DNA from: JALZUU01 sp964441245
GTDB taxonomy: Bacteria; Bacteroidota; Bacteroidia; Chitinophagales; Saprospiraceae
Direction: 5' to 3'
Assembly: GCA_964441245.1 (NCBI GenBank)
Contig: CAYTVR010000002.1
Coordinates: 1-64,000, forward strand
Length of the DNA: 64,000 nucleotides
Position numbers and translations under genes: made by a program. Within the stretch, counting starts at the first letter, position 1. The number at the start of each line of letters is the position of its first letter. Below the pieces are notes generated by a model. It was given only the letters and a program-made list of their open reading frames with translations. It did no database searches and was not told the DNA's origin. Shown one piece after another: positions 1-8,690 of the stretch.

Positions 1-54
1 ATATTGGATATTGGATATTGGATATTGGATATTGGATATTGGATATTGGATATT
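1..54. repeat. Heptamer tandem repeat (ATTGGAT)n
   Basis: Seven uninterrupted copies of the 7-base unit ATTGGAT occupy positions 3-51 and start at the window edge, so the array may be longer to the left. It lies outside any reading frame. Related ATTGAAT words occur in other spacers of this window. Confidence 0.95.
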
Positions 55-192
55 TCTCAAACTACTGGTTTTGCCAAATTAGGGCTTACAAAACCATAAT
101 CGATCAGCAATATACAATAGAGTTTATGACTAAAGAATTTGTATGGAGCCCAAATGATCTTTTAAACCCAACTATCGTCACATCCTCACCAT

Positions 193-208
193 GATAGCTA
201 AGGCTATC
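193..208. other. Short inverted repeat downstream of a minus-strand gene
   Basis: GATAGC, TAAG, GCTATC forms a perfect 6-bp hairpin about 85 bases past the stop of the gene ending at 292. There is no T tract on either strand, so it is a weak terminator candidate at best. Confidence 0.3.
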
Positions 209-291
209 AGGTTCCGGGTGTTCCTCAGCTGGCTTCAAAACCTCTATTTGCTTCCTATACAAAATCGCTAGTCATCAACTCTAATAATCAT

Positions 292-1221
292 TTAACGGTT
301 TCCAAAAATATCTTTTCCTTTTCTTTTGTGGAGTATAGGTGCTGGTGTTGGTGCTTTTTCATAGACGTGATCAAATATTTTATCCACATAAGCCCAACGA
401 TTACCATCTAGTTTATAGCCTTTATAAGAGCCGTCTGGCAGCATGGCAATTTGACCTTTGAGTGGTCCAGAGCCTGGCATGAGGTTAGGCATAATGATGA
501 CATTTAAAGACTCGTCATAGTTGAGTCGAATGGTTGTTTCTGCACTATAAGTCAAGACCAATCTACTTTTTGTAAGGTCAGGACGATTGGGTTCTGTGGG
601 TTCAAAAACTGGTGCTCCGAAAATGGGTTGACCCTCTTCAAAAGTGAGGACATCAATCAATTTTCTTTTATTAAAAAATTCATAACTATCGAATCCAAAC
701 AACAAATAATACTTGCCTTCTTTACCTTCAAATTCTTTAACATTATAATACAAAGCACCATACCAGCTATCTGCTTCTACAATATCAGTTTCTAATTCTT
801 CAATTTCACCAGATTGATCTTTTAATACATGGACAACTGGTGAATCACTATTGGTTTGAATGATTCCAAAATAGGTGTAGGTATTGATATCTTCATATAA
901 TTGCCACGTGAGAATTCGGAAAGTACTATCTGCTGGATAAAGAATGGAGACTGATTGAAGACTATCAAAAGGATATGCAAAAGTCTCTTTTTGAGTCAAC
1001 ATTTCTTGTAGTCCCTTTTTTAGATCTTGCGCCGCTTTTTGACGATTGCTAGCAATCGTATCTTTTAACAAAGTCTCGCCAAGCGCAATAAAATCATTTT
1101 CCCATTTTACAAATGATTCATTTACAAGCGGTTGGATGCTATCTTGCTGGCTCACTTCTTGTGCGAAAGAGCCACCAATGAAAAGGAAAATTAAAAAAAA
1201 GGAGCTGAATAGTTGATTCAT
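292..1221 (-). CDS. Secreted conserved Bacteroidota protein, unknown function
   Basis: This is a 309-residue protein. I start it at the ATG at 1221 because a clean signal peptide follows (MNQLFSSFFLIFLFIGG then SFAQ); the reading frame stays open about 27 codons further upstream, but those codons do not look like a leader. The mature part is mixed alpha/beta with no enzyme motif that I recognise. Stretches such as YYLLFGFDSYEFFNKRKLID and FGAPVF recall an uncharacterised family seen across Bacteroidota (recall, not searched). The tail is rich in Lys and Pro. The cleavage site suggests periplasmic or surface location. There is no T9SS tail. The function is unknown; the call as a real secreted protein is firm. 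Confidence 0.75.
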   Translation of the reverse strand: MNQLFSSFFLIFLFIGGSFAQEVSQQDSIQPLVNESFVKWENDFIALGETLLKDTIASNRQKAAQDLKKGLQEMLTQKETFAYPFDSLQSVSILYPADSTFRILTWQLYEDINTYTYFGIIQTNSDSPVVHVLKDQSGEIEELETDIVEADSWYGALYYNVKEFEGKEGKYYLLFGFDSYEFFNKRKLIDVLTFEEGQPIFGAPVFEPTEPNRPDLTKSRLVLTYSAETTIRLNYDESLNVIIMPNLMPGSGPLKGQIAMLPDGSYKGYKLDGNRWAYVDKIFDHVYEKAPTPAPILHKRKGKDIFGNR

Positions 1222-1302
1222 TTTTGTAATATCTGTAGAAATTATTAAATTTACATAACCGCTTCTAATTTTAAACGAAAGTTTATATTGGAAAATTGCC
1301 AA

Positions 1303-1765
1303 AATTCAGGCAATAAACACACCATTTATTTTAAGGAATTGTGAAGAAATAGATAAGCTTTGCTTTATAGCAAAAATTACACTTATCCGTTTTGGAGTCA
1401 ATTTTCTACAGAACTCCCAAATTTATTTATCGCTTAAACGTTATCGAAAGATAGAATCTTATTGATGAAAATCGATAAACACCCTTTTGCAATTGGTGAA
1501 CTAAGATATCCCATGTCTATTATATAGTAGACATTTTATACGCGCTCTTTATGCATCGTTCGTAAAGAGCGTTTTTTATTTGGGATATAAGTAAGATATC
1601 TCGTTCTTGACTTTAAGATAAAAAACGATCTTTATAGTTGTATAGAAAATTACGGAGAATGGAATAAAAATTTCTAGAAAGGAAGATCAAAATATTGATA
1701 AAAGAGGTTAACTCATTTAAAGTCTGAGTACAAGCAACTATTAACCAAATACCAAGGCTTAAGTC
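1303..1765. other. Intergenic region with an orphan terminator
   Basis: This is 460 bases between two minus-strand genes. It holds a plus-strand terminator (1543-1577) and a small near-palindrome around 1515-1532 (GTCTA...TAGAC). I see no convincing coding frame, so the terminator has no visible gene. Confidence 0.6.
1543..1577 (+). terminator. Rho-independent terminator, orphan
   Basis: CGCTCTTTA (1543-1551) pairs perfectly with TAAAGAGCG (1563-1571) over 9 bp with an 11-base loop, followed by six T. It points rightward, while the genes on both sides run leftward. It may end a small RNA that starts in the preceding 200 bases. Confidence 0.75.
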
Positions 1766-2866
1766 TTATCGATGCCGACGTCGTTTATTATTTTTATAAT
1801 CCATAAAAATAAATTCTCCTAGTCCTTGCAAACTACTATAAAAAGCTTTGCCATTATTGGCTTTTGTAAATTGTTCGACAAAACTCACTAGGTGAGGATC
1901 ACGTGCAATCATAAAAGTCGTAATTGGGATATCAATCTTACGACATCGAGTAGCTAAGTTGAGGGTACGCCCTACAATTTTACGATCTAATCCAAAGCTA
2001 TTTTTGTAATATTTTTTACCTTTTTTGATGCAAGTGGGTTTCCCATCTGTGATCATAAAGATTTGTTTATTTGGATTTCGACGTCTACGCAGCATATCCA
2101 TAGCCAATTCCAAACCAGCAACCGTATTGGTATGATAAGGTCCGACAGTTAAGTAGGGTAGATCCTTTATTTTAATTTCCCAAGCATCATTTCCAAAAAC
2201 AAGGATATCTAAGGTATCTTTTGGATAACGAGTGGTAATTAATTCTGCCAAAGCCATGGCTACTTTTTTGGCGGGAGTAATACGGTCTTCGCCGTAAAGA
2301 ATCATCGAATGAGAGATATCGATCATTAAGACCGTACTCATCTGACTTTGTTGAAACGTTTCTTGGACTTCAAGATCATCATGGGTCAATTTGAAATCAT
2401 CGATTCCATGATTAATTTGCGCATTTCGGAGTGATTCAGATATGGCAAGAGATTCTAGTTTATCACCAAACTCGTAAGGTCGACGATCAGAGGTAGATTC
2501 ATCTCCTTTTCCCACATGTTTGGTATTGTGTTTACCGCTTTTGGCTTTTTTGAGTTGAGTGAATATATCTTCTAAAGCCTGCTGTCGCATGGCTATTTCC
2601 ATTTTTTTGGAAGGAACAAATCCAGGGTTTTTAGGATCTGGTTGTTGAATATATCCTTTATCGATCAGTTCTTGGATGAAATCAGCTAAACCATATTTTT
2701 CATCGGTCAACTTATATTCTTTATCTAATTCGGTGAGCCAACTGAGTGCTTCACTGACGCTTCCTGAAGTATACACTAAGAGCTCCTTAAAAATTTTGAG
2801 CAACTTATTAAATGAAGAACCTTCATTTTCACCAGGTATATATTCACTAAACTGCCAACCGATCAT
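1766..2866 (-). CDS. VWA (von Willebrand factor A) domain protein
   Basis: This 366-residue protein has a C-terminal VWA domain (about residues 175-350). The metal-ion-dependent adhesion site is intact: DISHS near residue 183, a Thr near 246-248 and the ITDG aspartate near 273. The N-terminal half is helical and charged and matches no domain I know. There is no signal peptide or membrane segment, so it is probably cytoplasmic. VWA proteins of this layout usually work with a MoxR- or RavA-type AAA+ ATPase as chaperone-like pairs; no such ATPase is adjacent here. The start is the ATG at 2866. The lysine/arginine-rich end (KNNKRRRHR) could bind nucleic acid or membrane, but that is speculation. 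Confidence 0.85.
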   Translation of the reverse strand: MIGWQFSEYIPGENEGSSFNKLLKIFKELLVYTSGSVSEALSWLTELDKEYKLTDEKYGLADFIQELIDKGYIQQPDPKNPGFVPSKKMEIAMRQQALEDIFTQLKKAKSGKHNTKHVGKGDESTSDRRPYEFGDKLESLAISESLRNAQINHGIDDFKLTHDDLEVQETFQQSQMSTVLMIDISHSMILYGEDRITPAKKVAMALAELITTRYPKDTLDILVFGNDAWEIKIKDLPYLTVGPYHTNTVAGLELAMDMLRRRRNPNKQIFMITDGKPTCIKKGKKYYKNSFGLDRKIVGRTLNLATRCRKIDIPITTFMIARDPHLVSFVEQFTKANNGKAFYSSLQGLGEFIFMDYKNNKRRRHR

Positions 2867-3007
2867 GGAAATGAAATTTTAGATGTATGTAAATGAAGTT
2901 CAGAAAAAGCGTGCCTGTTAAAGAAACCAGCAGATTAATATAAGCACGGCATCATGTAAATGCATTCTTTTACAAGGCAATTATCCTTTTAAAAAACCGA
3001 GTATTCG

Positions 3008-3559
3008 CTAACTATTTTCAGTAGATGGCCTACTACAACAAGTTTCTACTAATTTAAGATAATCAGGTCGATCAGAAGCCAATCGATGAATATAGCTTTG
3101 TTTGATTTCTCGATTTTGTAATAAAAAGAGGCCAGGCATTTGAGTAGAGTCGCCGAGTTGTTTGGATACTTCTACTTTGAAGCCATCTTTTTTATTAGCG
3201 GCATATCCTCTCACCCAAGTTCGTAGGCCATAAAGTTGAGAAAAACTTCCTTTAGTAATCCTAAAAGCTTTATAATATTCTTGTTGAGGATCACTAATAT
3301 GTGCTAGTCCTGTGAGCTTAAAGGCTTCAAAATATTTGTCTGCCACATCATTTTCTGCCATATGGACGAAAATAATTCTCGCTCCTTTAGATTCTATTTT
3401 CTCTCGTTGCTCTGCGATATCGCTGAGTGCTTCTTTACAGAAAACACAACCAAAATGACGTAAAAAAACAATTAAAACAGGTTGCGATTCTGAAATTTCC
3501 GCTAATTTTTCTCCAGTATTCGTGGTAATCTTTTCTAGTATTGCTGGGTCTATTATCAT
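3008..3559 (-). CDS. Peroxiredoxin-like (PRXL2 / AhpC-TSA) redox protein
   Basis: This is a 183-residue thioredoxin-fold protein. The motif RHFGCVFCKEA near residues 34-44 is the C-x-x-C active-site loop typical of the PRXL2/SelL-related branch of AhpC/TSA proteins, which reduce peroxides or disulfides. Later parts (ARIIFVHMAE, QLGDSTQMPGLFLL) match the thioredoxin-fold core and cis-Pro loop. There is no signal peptide, so it is cytosolic. It is a stand-alone gene 140 bases upstream of the VWA gene on the same strand. The substrate is unknown. Confidence 0.8.
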   Translation of the reverse strand: MIIDPAILEKITTNTGEKLAEISESQPVLIVFLRHFGCVFCKEALSDIAEQREKIESKGARIIFVHMAENDVADKYFEAFKLTGLAHISDPQQEYYKAFRITKGSFSQLYGLRTWVRGYAANKKDGFKVEVSKQLGDSTQMPGLFLLQNREIKQSYIHRLASDRPDYLKLVETCCSRPSTENS

Positions 3560-3860
3560 AAGTATAAAAAGCTTTGTCCAACCAATATAGGTTAAACAAC
3601 TTTATTTGCCTAATGTTTTTGAGAAGAATAGAAGAATTGTTAGAATTTTACAAATTAACTTCAGTTGAAGCTTAAAAATAGCTTTAGAGGTCTCTTTTAA
3701 AGTCAGCGTATTGTAAAAAAACATCAGATATCCACTAGTGATATGATTTATTGTACTTCATTTAAAAGAATAGCGAGAATTTAGTGAAAGGTATTTAAAA
3801 CATTCATTCTTAGCTTATTATGAATGTAAAGGTTGTGGGAAACTAAGAAGTTAAGGAGAT
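3560..3860. other. Intergenic region, nothing recognised
   Basis: This is 300 AT-rich bases between two minus-strand genes. I see no hairpin with a T tract, no repeat and no plausible short gene. Confidence 0.5.
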
Positions 3861-4655
3861 TTATTGAACGGTTTTGTAACTAGAAATCATAGGATTATTG
3901 ATTTTTCTAGTAGCCTTACTTTTCTTTTTAGAAAAAGAGAAGTTTTTTGCCCAAGTAATGGCCAAAACGGCTATGATCAGTGCATAATTAGTTTCCATTA
4001 TTTCATCAATACTAGAGAAGGTATCGATAGGGTAATTAGCGGTAGCTTGAATGAATATTTTAGCGATAATCAGATTGGTAATCATTAATGCTCCTAGCCA
4101 AAGTGGCGCAATGGGCATCCGAAGCGTTTGAAAGAAATTTCGAAAGAAACTAGAAAATTTATTTAAAAAAGGAATGATGACCATTAGTGTAAACCAAAAA
4201 TAAAAGAAAATCCGCCCAGGATTAATGACTAATAGCCAGGCAATAATACCGCCATGTTCTTCACCCAGGTTGAGGTTGAGGCCGTCCATATTATGAAGGT
4301 TGGTCTCCTGTTGGAAATTCATCTTTTCAATAGATTCAGGTGTTTCCCAATTGAAAATACGTTGTCCCCAGCTTATTTCTTCCCCAAAGGCAACAAAAAA
4401 TAGGATACCACATACCAAAAAGATAAGATTTCGATTGGTTTTGAAAAATCCAAAATCGTTACCAACACCTTTAGATCGGTACCAACAAAAAACAAATAAA
4501 ATGGAGGAGACCAAAAAAGCTAAGGCGCCTATGGTTTCGAAGAAGCCATCTTCATTGGTTAAAAACTCATTATTATTGACATCTACAAAGGTCAGGAAAA
4601 AGGAACCAAAAATAATGATCAATAGTCCAGCGGGAATTAAATAATCTCTTTTCAT
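3861..4655 (-). CDS. Polytopic membrane protein with an EEISWGQR motif
   Basis: This 264-residue protein is started at the ATG at 4655 (MKRDYLIPAG), which leads straight into the first hydrophobic segment; an upstream GTG at 4694 would add 13 unlikely residues. It has about six transmembrane segments. The striking part is FGEEISWGQRIFNWETPE followed by ETNLHNMDG, a conserved-looking acidic/aromatic loop that I have seen in uncharacterised bacterial membrane proteins but cannot tie to a named activity. Glu-Glu plus His in a membrane protein is compatible with an intramembrane hydrolase, but this is only a possibility. The tail is basic. Confidence 0.7.
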   Translation of the reverse strand: MKRDYLIPAGLLIIIFGSFFLTFVDVNNNEFLTNEDGFFETIGALAFLVSSILFVFCWYRSKGVGNDFGFFKTNRNLIFLVCGILFFVAFGEEISWGQRIFNWETPESIEKMNFQQETNLHNMDGLNLNLGEEHGGIIAWLLVINPGRIFFYFWFTLMVIIPFLNKFSSFFRNFFQTLRMPIAPLWLGALMITNLIIAKIFIQATANYPIDTFSSIDEIMETNYALIIAVLAITWAKNFSFSKKKSKATRKINNPMISSYKTVQ

Positions 4656-4694
4656 TACAAAAGTTTGAGTATGAACAATAAATATACCGTACAC

Positions 4695-5052
4695 CGAGGG
4701 AGTACATATAGTTAATATGGTAATGAATGTAGTTCTTTTAAAAGGGTTTTGGGAGGGAAATTAAGCCTAAATTTATATTAAATAGAGCTAATTAAATTCA
4801 ATATACGAAATTAATCAATACAGGTCAAATTCCCAAAAAAATAGATAACTAATTTTTATAATACTTGAAAATTAACATAAATGTATATTGCATTGGTAGT
4901 TAATTACTTTTAAAAGTAATTAAATTGTCATGCAAAATTATTTAAAATAAAAAAGCCGAAAATTATATCCTAATTTTCGGCTTTAATACTTGGTTTTAAG
5001 GAAAGGATCAATGATCCATTAACCTCTACGAGTCCAATTTAAAGGTGATTGA
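4695..5052. other. Intergenic region containing the mdh terminator
   Basis: This is 360 very AT-rich bases. The only clear element is the terminator hairpin at 4952-4984. The leader of the membrane protein gene lies at its left end. Confidence 0.6.
4942..4984 (-). terminator. Rho-independent terminator of mdh
   Basis: AAAGCCGAAAATTA (4952-4965) and TAATTTTCGGCTTT (4971-4984) form a perfect 14-bp stem with a 5-base loop. Read on the minus strand the stem ends in a T-rich run, so it serves malate dehydrogenase, which stops 68 bases upstream. Confidence 0.85.
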
Positions 5053-5988
5053 TTAGCTAATTTTCATTTTTTTGAAAGTCTTAATCACATCTTTAACGTG
5101 TTTTGCAGATTTGTGTAAAAGATTGGTTTCTCGTTTGTTGAGTTTTATTTCTAATAACTCATTGATCCCATTTTTACCCAATTTAACAGGTACACCTAAG
5201 AAAATATCTTTTAATCCATACTGTCCATTTAGTAAGGCACAACAAGGGAAAATTCGATTTTCATCTTTAACGATTGCTTCTACCATTTGAGCAGCAGCAG
5301 CACCTGGAGCATACCAAGCAGATGTTCCCATCAATTTAACCAATTCTCCACCACCTTTTTTCGTTCTTTCGACGATTGCATTCAAGGCATCTTTTTCAAT
5401 CATTTCCGTCACAGGAATACCCGCAACAGTCGTATAACGAGGAAGAGGCACCATAGTATCACCATGACCTCCCATCAATACTGCTTGAATATCTTTAGGA
5501 CTTACATTCAACTCAGTTGCTAAAAATGCACGATAGCGAGCAGTATCTAAAATACCAGCCATACCAAATACTCGATTCGGTTTCAAACCAGAAGCTTTGT
5601 AAGCTGCAAAAGTCATGACATCCAATGGATTAGAAACCACAATGATGATTGGATTCTTAGAATGTTTCATGATTGACTTAGTCACGGAAGAAACAATTTT
5701 CGCATTGGTAGAAATTAAATCATCTCGACTCATTCCTGGCTTACGTGGAATCCCCGCAGTGATGACTACGATATCTGAATTTTTAGTTTTTCGATAATCA
5801 GAAGTACCAGTTATTTTGGTACTATAATAATCGATGGGCGCTTGCTGCCAACTGTCTAATGCTTTACCTTTGGCAAAATCACCTTTAAGGTCTAGTAGTA
5901 CGATTTCGTTAACAATATCTTTGTGTGCTAATACATTGGCTACAGTAGCTCCAACGTTTCCAGCTCCAATTACGGTTACTTTACTCAT
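5053..5988 (-). CDS. mdh: Malate dehydrogenase (NAD-dependent)
   Basis: This TCA-cycle enzyme interconverts malate and oxaloacetate with NAD. The 311-residue length and sequence fit the LDH-like MDH type common in Bacteroidota. An N-terminal Rossmann motif (VIGAGNVG, residues 6-13) is followed by Asp33, which selects NAD over NADP. Substrate arginines are visible in PRKPGMSRDD (Arg82, Arg88) and at Arg151. The catalytic pair is Asp148 (ILDTARYR) and His175 (GGHGD). The Arg at position 82 marks malate rather than lactate specificity. The start is the ATG at 5988; a candidate -7 box lies 70 bases upstream and a strong terminator follows. It is monocistronic. Confidence 0.97.
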   Translation of the reverse strand: MSKVTVIGAGNVGATVANVLAHKDIVNEIVLLDLKGDFAKGKALDSWQQAPIDYYSTKITGTSDYRKTKNSDIVVITAGIPRKPGMSRDDLISTNAKIVSSVTKSIMKHSKNPIIIVVSNPLDVMTFAAYKASGLKPNRVFGMAGILDTARYRAFLATELNVSPKDIQAVLMGGHGDTMVPLPRYTTVAGIPVTEMIEKDALNAIVERTKKGGGELVKLMGTSAWYAPGAAAAQMVEAIVKDENRIFPCCALLNGQYGLKDIFLGVPVKLGKNGINELLEIKLNKRETNLLHKSAKHVKDVIKTFKKMKIS

Positions 5989-6057
5989 GATGTAGTACTT
6001 GAATTATTTTGGTAAATAAAAAAAATGGCTGAGGTTTAGAATTTCAAAATTTGACTG

Positions 6058-6065
6058 CAAATGTA
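6058..6065 (-). promoter_or_regulatory. Candidate -7 promoter box for mdh
   Basis: On the minus strand this reads TACATTTG, a perfect match to the Bacteroidota -7 element TAnnTTTG, about 70 bases before the mdh start. A good -33 TTTG at the expected 19-base spacing is not present, so the call is tentative. Confidence 0.4.
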
Positions 6066-6257
6066 TGTAAAATTTCGCTGTTATGTTGAAAAAAGGATAA
6101 GAATTTCAAGATGTATCTTTGAGTACAAGCAAAAACTATAAACAAGACTTTACAAACGACTTTTATTTGTCAAATTAACGAGTGATTTTTCTTATTTTTA
6201 TGGAGAGGTTATTGCTTTTATCCATTTGGCTTTTTATACAACGATAATATAAACACA

Positions 6258-7799
6258 ATGAGAAAAATTTATCCACTCTTAGTGATATTTCAAGCTATTT
6301 TCTTTTTCAATATACAAGCTCAATATAGTACCTGCGGAACGACAGATCTTCACTTGATCAAAGATCGCTTGGCGCAGAATCAACAAAACTATGGCCACAC
6401 TGCTTTTCCAGAAATGATGCAATACGTTCCGATCCAATTTCATTTGGTGGGCGACAACAATGGCAAAAATCGGATTCCAGAAATTCAAGTGCTAGATATG
6501 ATGTGTATTCTCAATCAAGAATATGAGGATCAGGAAATCCAGTTTTATATCGTCAATGGTACCTTTAATTATGTCAACAATTCCGCCATCAATAGCAATC
6601 CCAATCAAAATACTTCTGCCATAAAAGATTTAAGAACTCCGAATGCGATCAACGTATTCGTGGTGAATGAAATTCAATTTGCAGGAGCGGCTGCTTATTA
6701 TCAAAGTCCAGCTGGATGGAATGGAAACGACTTTATCGTTGTGGCTCGATCTTTTGTGTATGGTGAAAATGTTTTGCCACATGAGGTGGGACATTTTTTT
6801 AGTTTACTCCATCCATTTCATGGCTGGGAAAATAATGCTTGGAATGAAGCAGATTGGGGAAATCCAGTCGGTGTCAATGCACCAAGCGATCCAAGTATTT
6901 TTCCAACAACTATTTTAAATGAAAAACAAGATGGAAGTAATTGTACACAAGCGGGTGATTTGATTTGTGATACTCCACCTGACTATTTATTTGCTCAACA
7001 TCCATCTCAAACAGATTGCTCCAACTGGTCAATTGATGTAAAAGATCCAGCCAATATGACGGTCAACCCCATGGAAGAGAATAGTATGTCTTATTTTAGT
7101 AATTGTAGCAATTATGATTTTACCAATGATCAAAAGGCTGCGATTAAAAATGACTTGTTATCGTCTCCGAGTAGAGATTATGTTCGTTCATCTTACGTTC
7201 CAGATTTGACAGAAATTACGGCAGTACCAACTTTAATTTTTCCATCTAGTGGATCCACCGTTAGTTCTGCTGAATTGGTGGTCCTTCAATGGATTCCATT
7301 ATTCGAAGCAGAATATTATTTAATCGAAATAGATGTGTCTCTTTCCTTCGCAACATCAGCTTACAGGAGTCAAGTGGTTGCCGCATCTGTCCCCACAGCT
7401 ATCTTTGAAAACTTACAAGGAAACGCCACTTATTACTGGCGGGTTCGACCTTTTTCGCAATATTATACTTGCACTGGTTTATCTGATCGATGGGAATTTA
7501 ATACCCCTCAATCCGTTGCTGTTAATGAAATAGAAGCCATTAAAAATTGGAAGATGCTTCCTAATCCTAGCTTTCAGGGAGAACCGATTTTCCTTTCGGT
7601 AAATACATCGACTGCCTTTAAAGCGAATGTTTTTGTACATGATTTAAATGGACGACAATTAGAAAGTCGATCAGATGTTCATTTTCAATCTGGCGAAAAT
7701 TCTTATCCATTATCTTTTGATTTAAAAGAAGGTTTGTATTTTCTCTCTATTCAAAACGAAGAAGGCATTTCCACCGAAAAAATTATGATATTGAATTAG
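6258..7799 (+). CDS. Secreted M43-type zinc metalloprotease with T9SS tail
   Basis: This 513-residue protein has a signal peptide (residues 1-21, ending NIQAQ). A pappalysin/cytophagalysin-type catalytic domain follows. The zinc motif HEVGHFFSLLH near residue 176 fits HExxHxxxxxH, and a Met-turn region (NPMEENSMSYF) follows about 95 residues later. Next comes a fibronectin-III-like segment (about 325-415; NATYYWRVRPFS) and a C-terminal T9SS sorting domain (about 430-513: KMLPNPSF..., GLYFLSI..., ending MILN). It should be exported across the outer membrane and released or anchored by T9SS. It is a single gene, divergent from mdh. The true substrate is unknown. Confidence 0.9.
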   Translation: MRKIYPLLVIFQAIFFFNIQAQYSTCGTTDLHLIKDRLAQNQQNYGHTAFPEMMQYVPIQFHLVGDNNGKNRIPEIQVLDMMCILNQEYEDQEIQFYIVNGTFNYVNNSAINSNPNQNTSAIKDLRTPNAINVFVVNEIQFAGAAAYYQSPAGWNGNDFIVVARSFVYGENVLPHEVGHFFSLLHPFHGWENNAWNEADWGNPVGVNAPSDPSIFPTTILNEKQDGSNCTQAGDLICDTPPDYLFAQHPSQTDCSNWSIDVKDPANMTVNPMEENSMSYFSNCSNYDFTNDQKAAIKNDLLSSPSRDYVRSSYVPDLTEITAVPTLIFPSSGSTVSSAELVVLQWIPLFEAEYYLIEIDVSLSFATSAYRSQVVAASVPTAIFENLQGNATYYWRVRPFSQYYTCTGLSDRWEFNTPQSVAVNEIEAIKNWKMLPNPSFQGEPIFLSVNTSTAFKANVFVHDLNGRQLESRSDVHFQSGENSYPLSFDLKEGLYFLSIQNEEGISTEKIMILN

Positions 7800-8128
7800 T
7801 GACCTGCCTAATTACTTAGAAAGACTCTTTTATCTTAGCTCTTGATCAAAAGAAATGGAAAGAACTCCTTTTTGTAAATTTTGGTTCTTATAGAAATCTT
7901 ATCTGTAGCGATATTCAATACTGTAATTCAACGCTTCCTTTGGTCGCTTTTTCATCTCATTTTATGAATGTCCATACATGCGTAGGTACAGGATTTCTCA
8001 AAGAAGATGATTTTTTTGTATTTTGGATGTTGCTAACTATTTTTCTTTGGAAAATAGTTTAATCGAATGCTTTCTTTTAACTAAAAAGAATGAAGAAAGC
8101 AATGACTTGAACAGTCTTGATATCTAAA
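7800..8128. other. Intergenic region with one weak hairpin
   Basis: This is 330 bases after the protease. AACTATTTT (8035-8043) and AAAATAGTT (8051-8059) form a 9-bp AT-only stem without a useful T tract. No small gene is convincing. Confidence 0.5.
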
Positions 8129-8587
8129 ATGATGATCATGAAAAATACATTCACTCTATTGTTGTTTATCCTATTCGCTTTTAGTTTAAATAATTCTCTA
8201 TTTGCTCAAAAGCAGCAGACCGATCAAGATTTGGTCAAGGCGGCAGTAGAAGATTATGTTTTAGGACTCTATAATGTAGAGCCAGAAAGAATAGCACGAA
8301 GTGTGGATACGACTCTTCACAAACTGGGATACTATGACTACGATGGTGAAACCTACAACCATGTTTTGATGACCTATCAACAACTTTACAAATTAGCTGG
8401 ACAATGGAACAAAGATGGAAGTCAAGCTGATCAAAAAAGTCTCAGGAAAATTGAGATCTATGAGGTAAATGATCGAACAGCTTCTGCAAAGCTTACCGCT
8501 AAATGGGGCATTGACTTTATGCATTTGAGTAAAACCAATGGTAGATGGAGGATCACTAACATTATGTGGCAAAGTCATCCCAAATAG
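8129..8587 (+). CDS. Secreted NTF2-like / putative lumazine-binding-type protein
   Basis: This is a 152-residue protein. I place the start at the ATG pair at 8129-8134 (8138 is also possible) because the hydrophobic leader MKNTFTLLLFILFAFS follows and ends at FAQ; an upstream TTG frame is not needed. The mature 125 residues show the SnoaL/NTF2-like pattern found in the lumazine_bd_2 family: a helix (DLVKAAVEDYVLGLYNV), MTYQQLYKL, then strands ending in WRITNIMWQSHP. Such cone-shaped folds bind small ligands or stabilise partners; the name does not prove lumazine binding. It is likely periplasmic. It lies 100 bases ahead of topB without a terminator, which may be coincidental. Confidence 0.75.
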   Translation: MMIMKNTFTLLLFILFAFSLNNSLFAQKQQTDQDLVKAAVEDYVLGLYNVEPERIARSVDTTLHKLGYYDYDGETYNHVLMTYQQLYKLAGQWNKDGSQADQKSLRKIEIYEVNDRTASAKLTAKWGIDFMHLSKTNGRWRITNIMWQSHPK

Positions 8588-8690
8588 GCCATAATTTTTT
8601 TGATAAAAGACAAGGGAATCCCCGTTTGTCGGATTAAATTAAACAAAGAAAATTCCGTAAAGGAAAACACTTTAACACTATTTTAAACAC

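Noticed and set aside
1..54. CRISPR-like array
   Set aside because: The unit is 7 bases with no spacers; a simple tandem repeat, not CRISPR.
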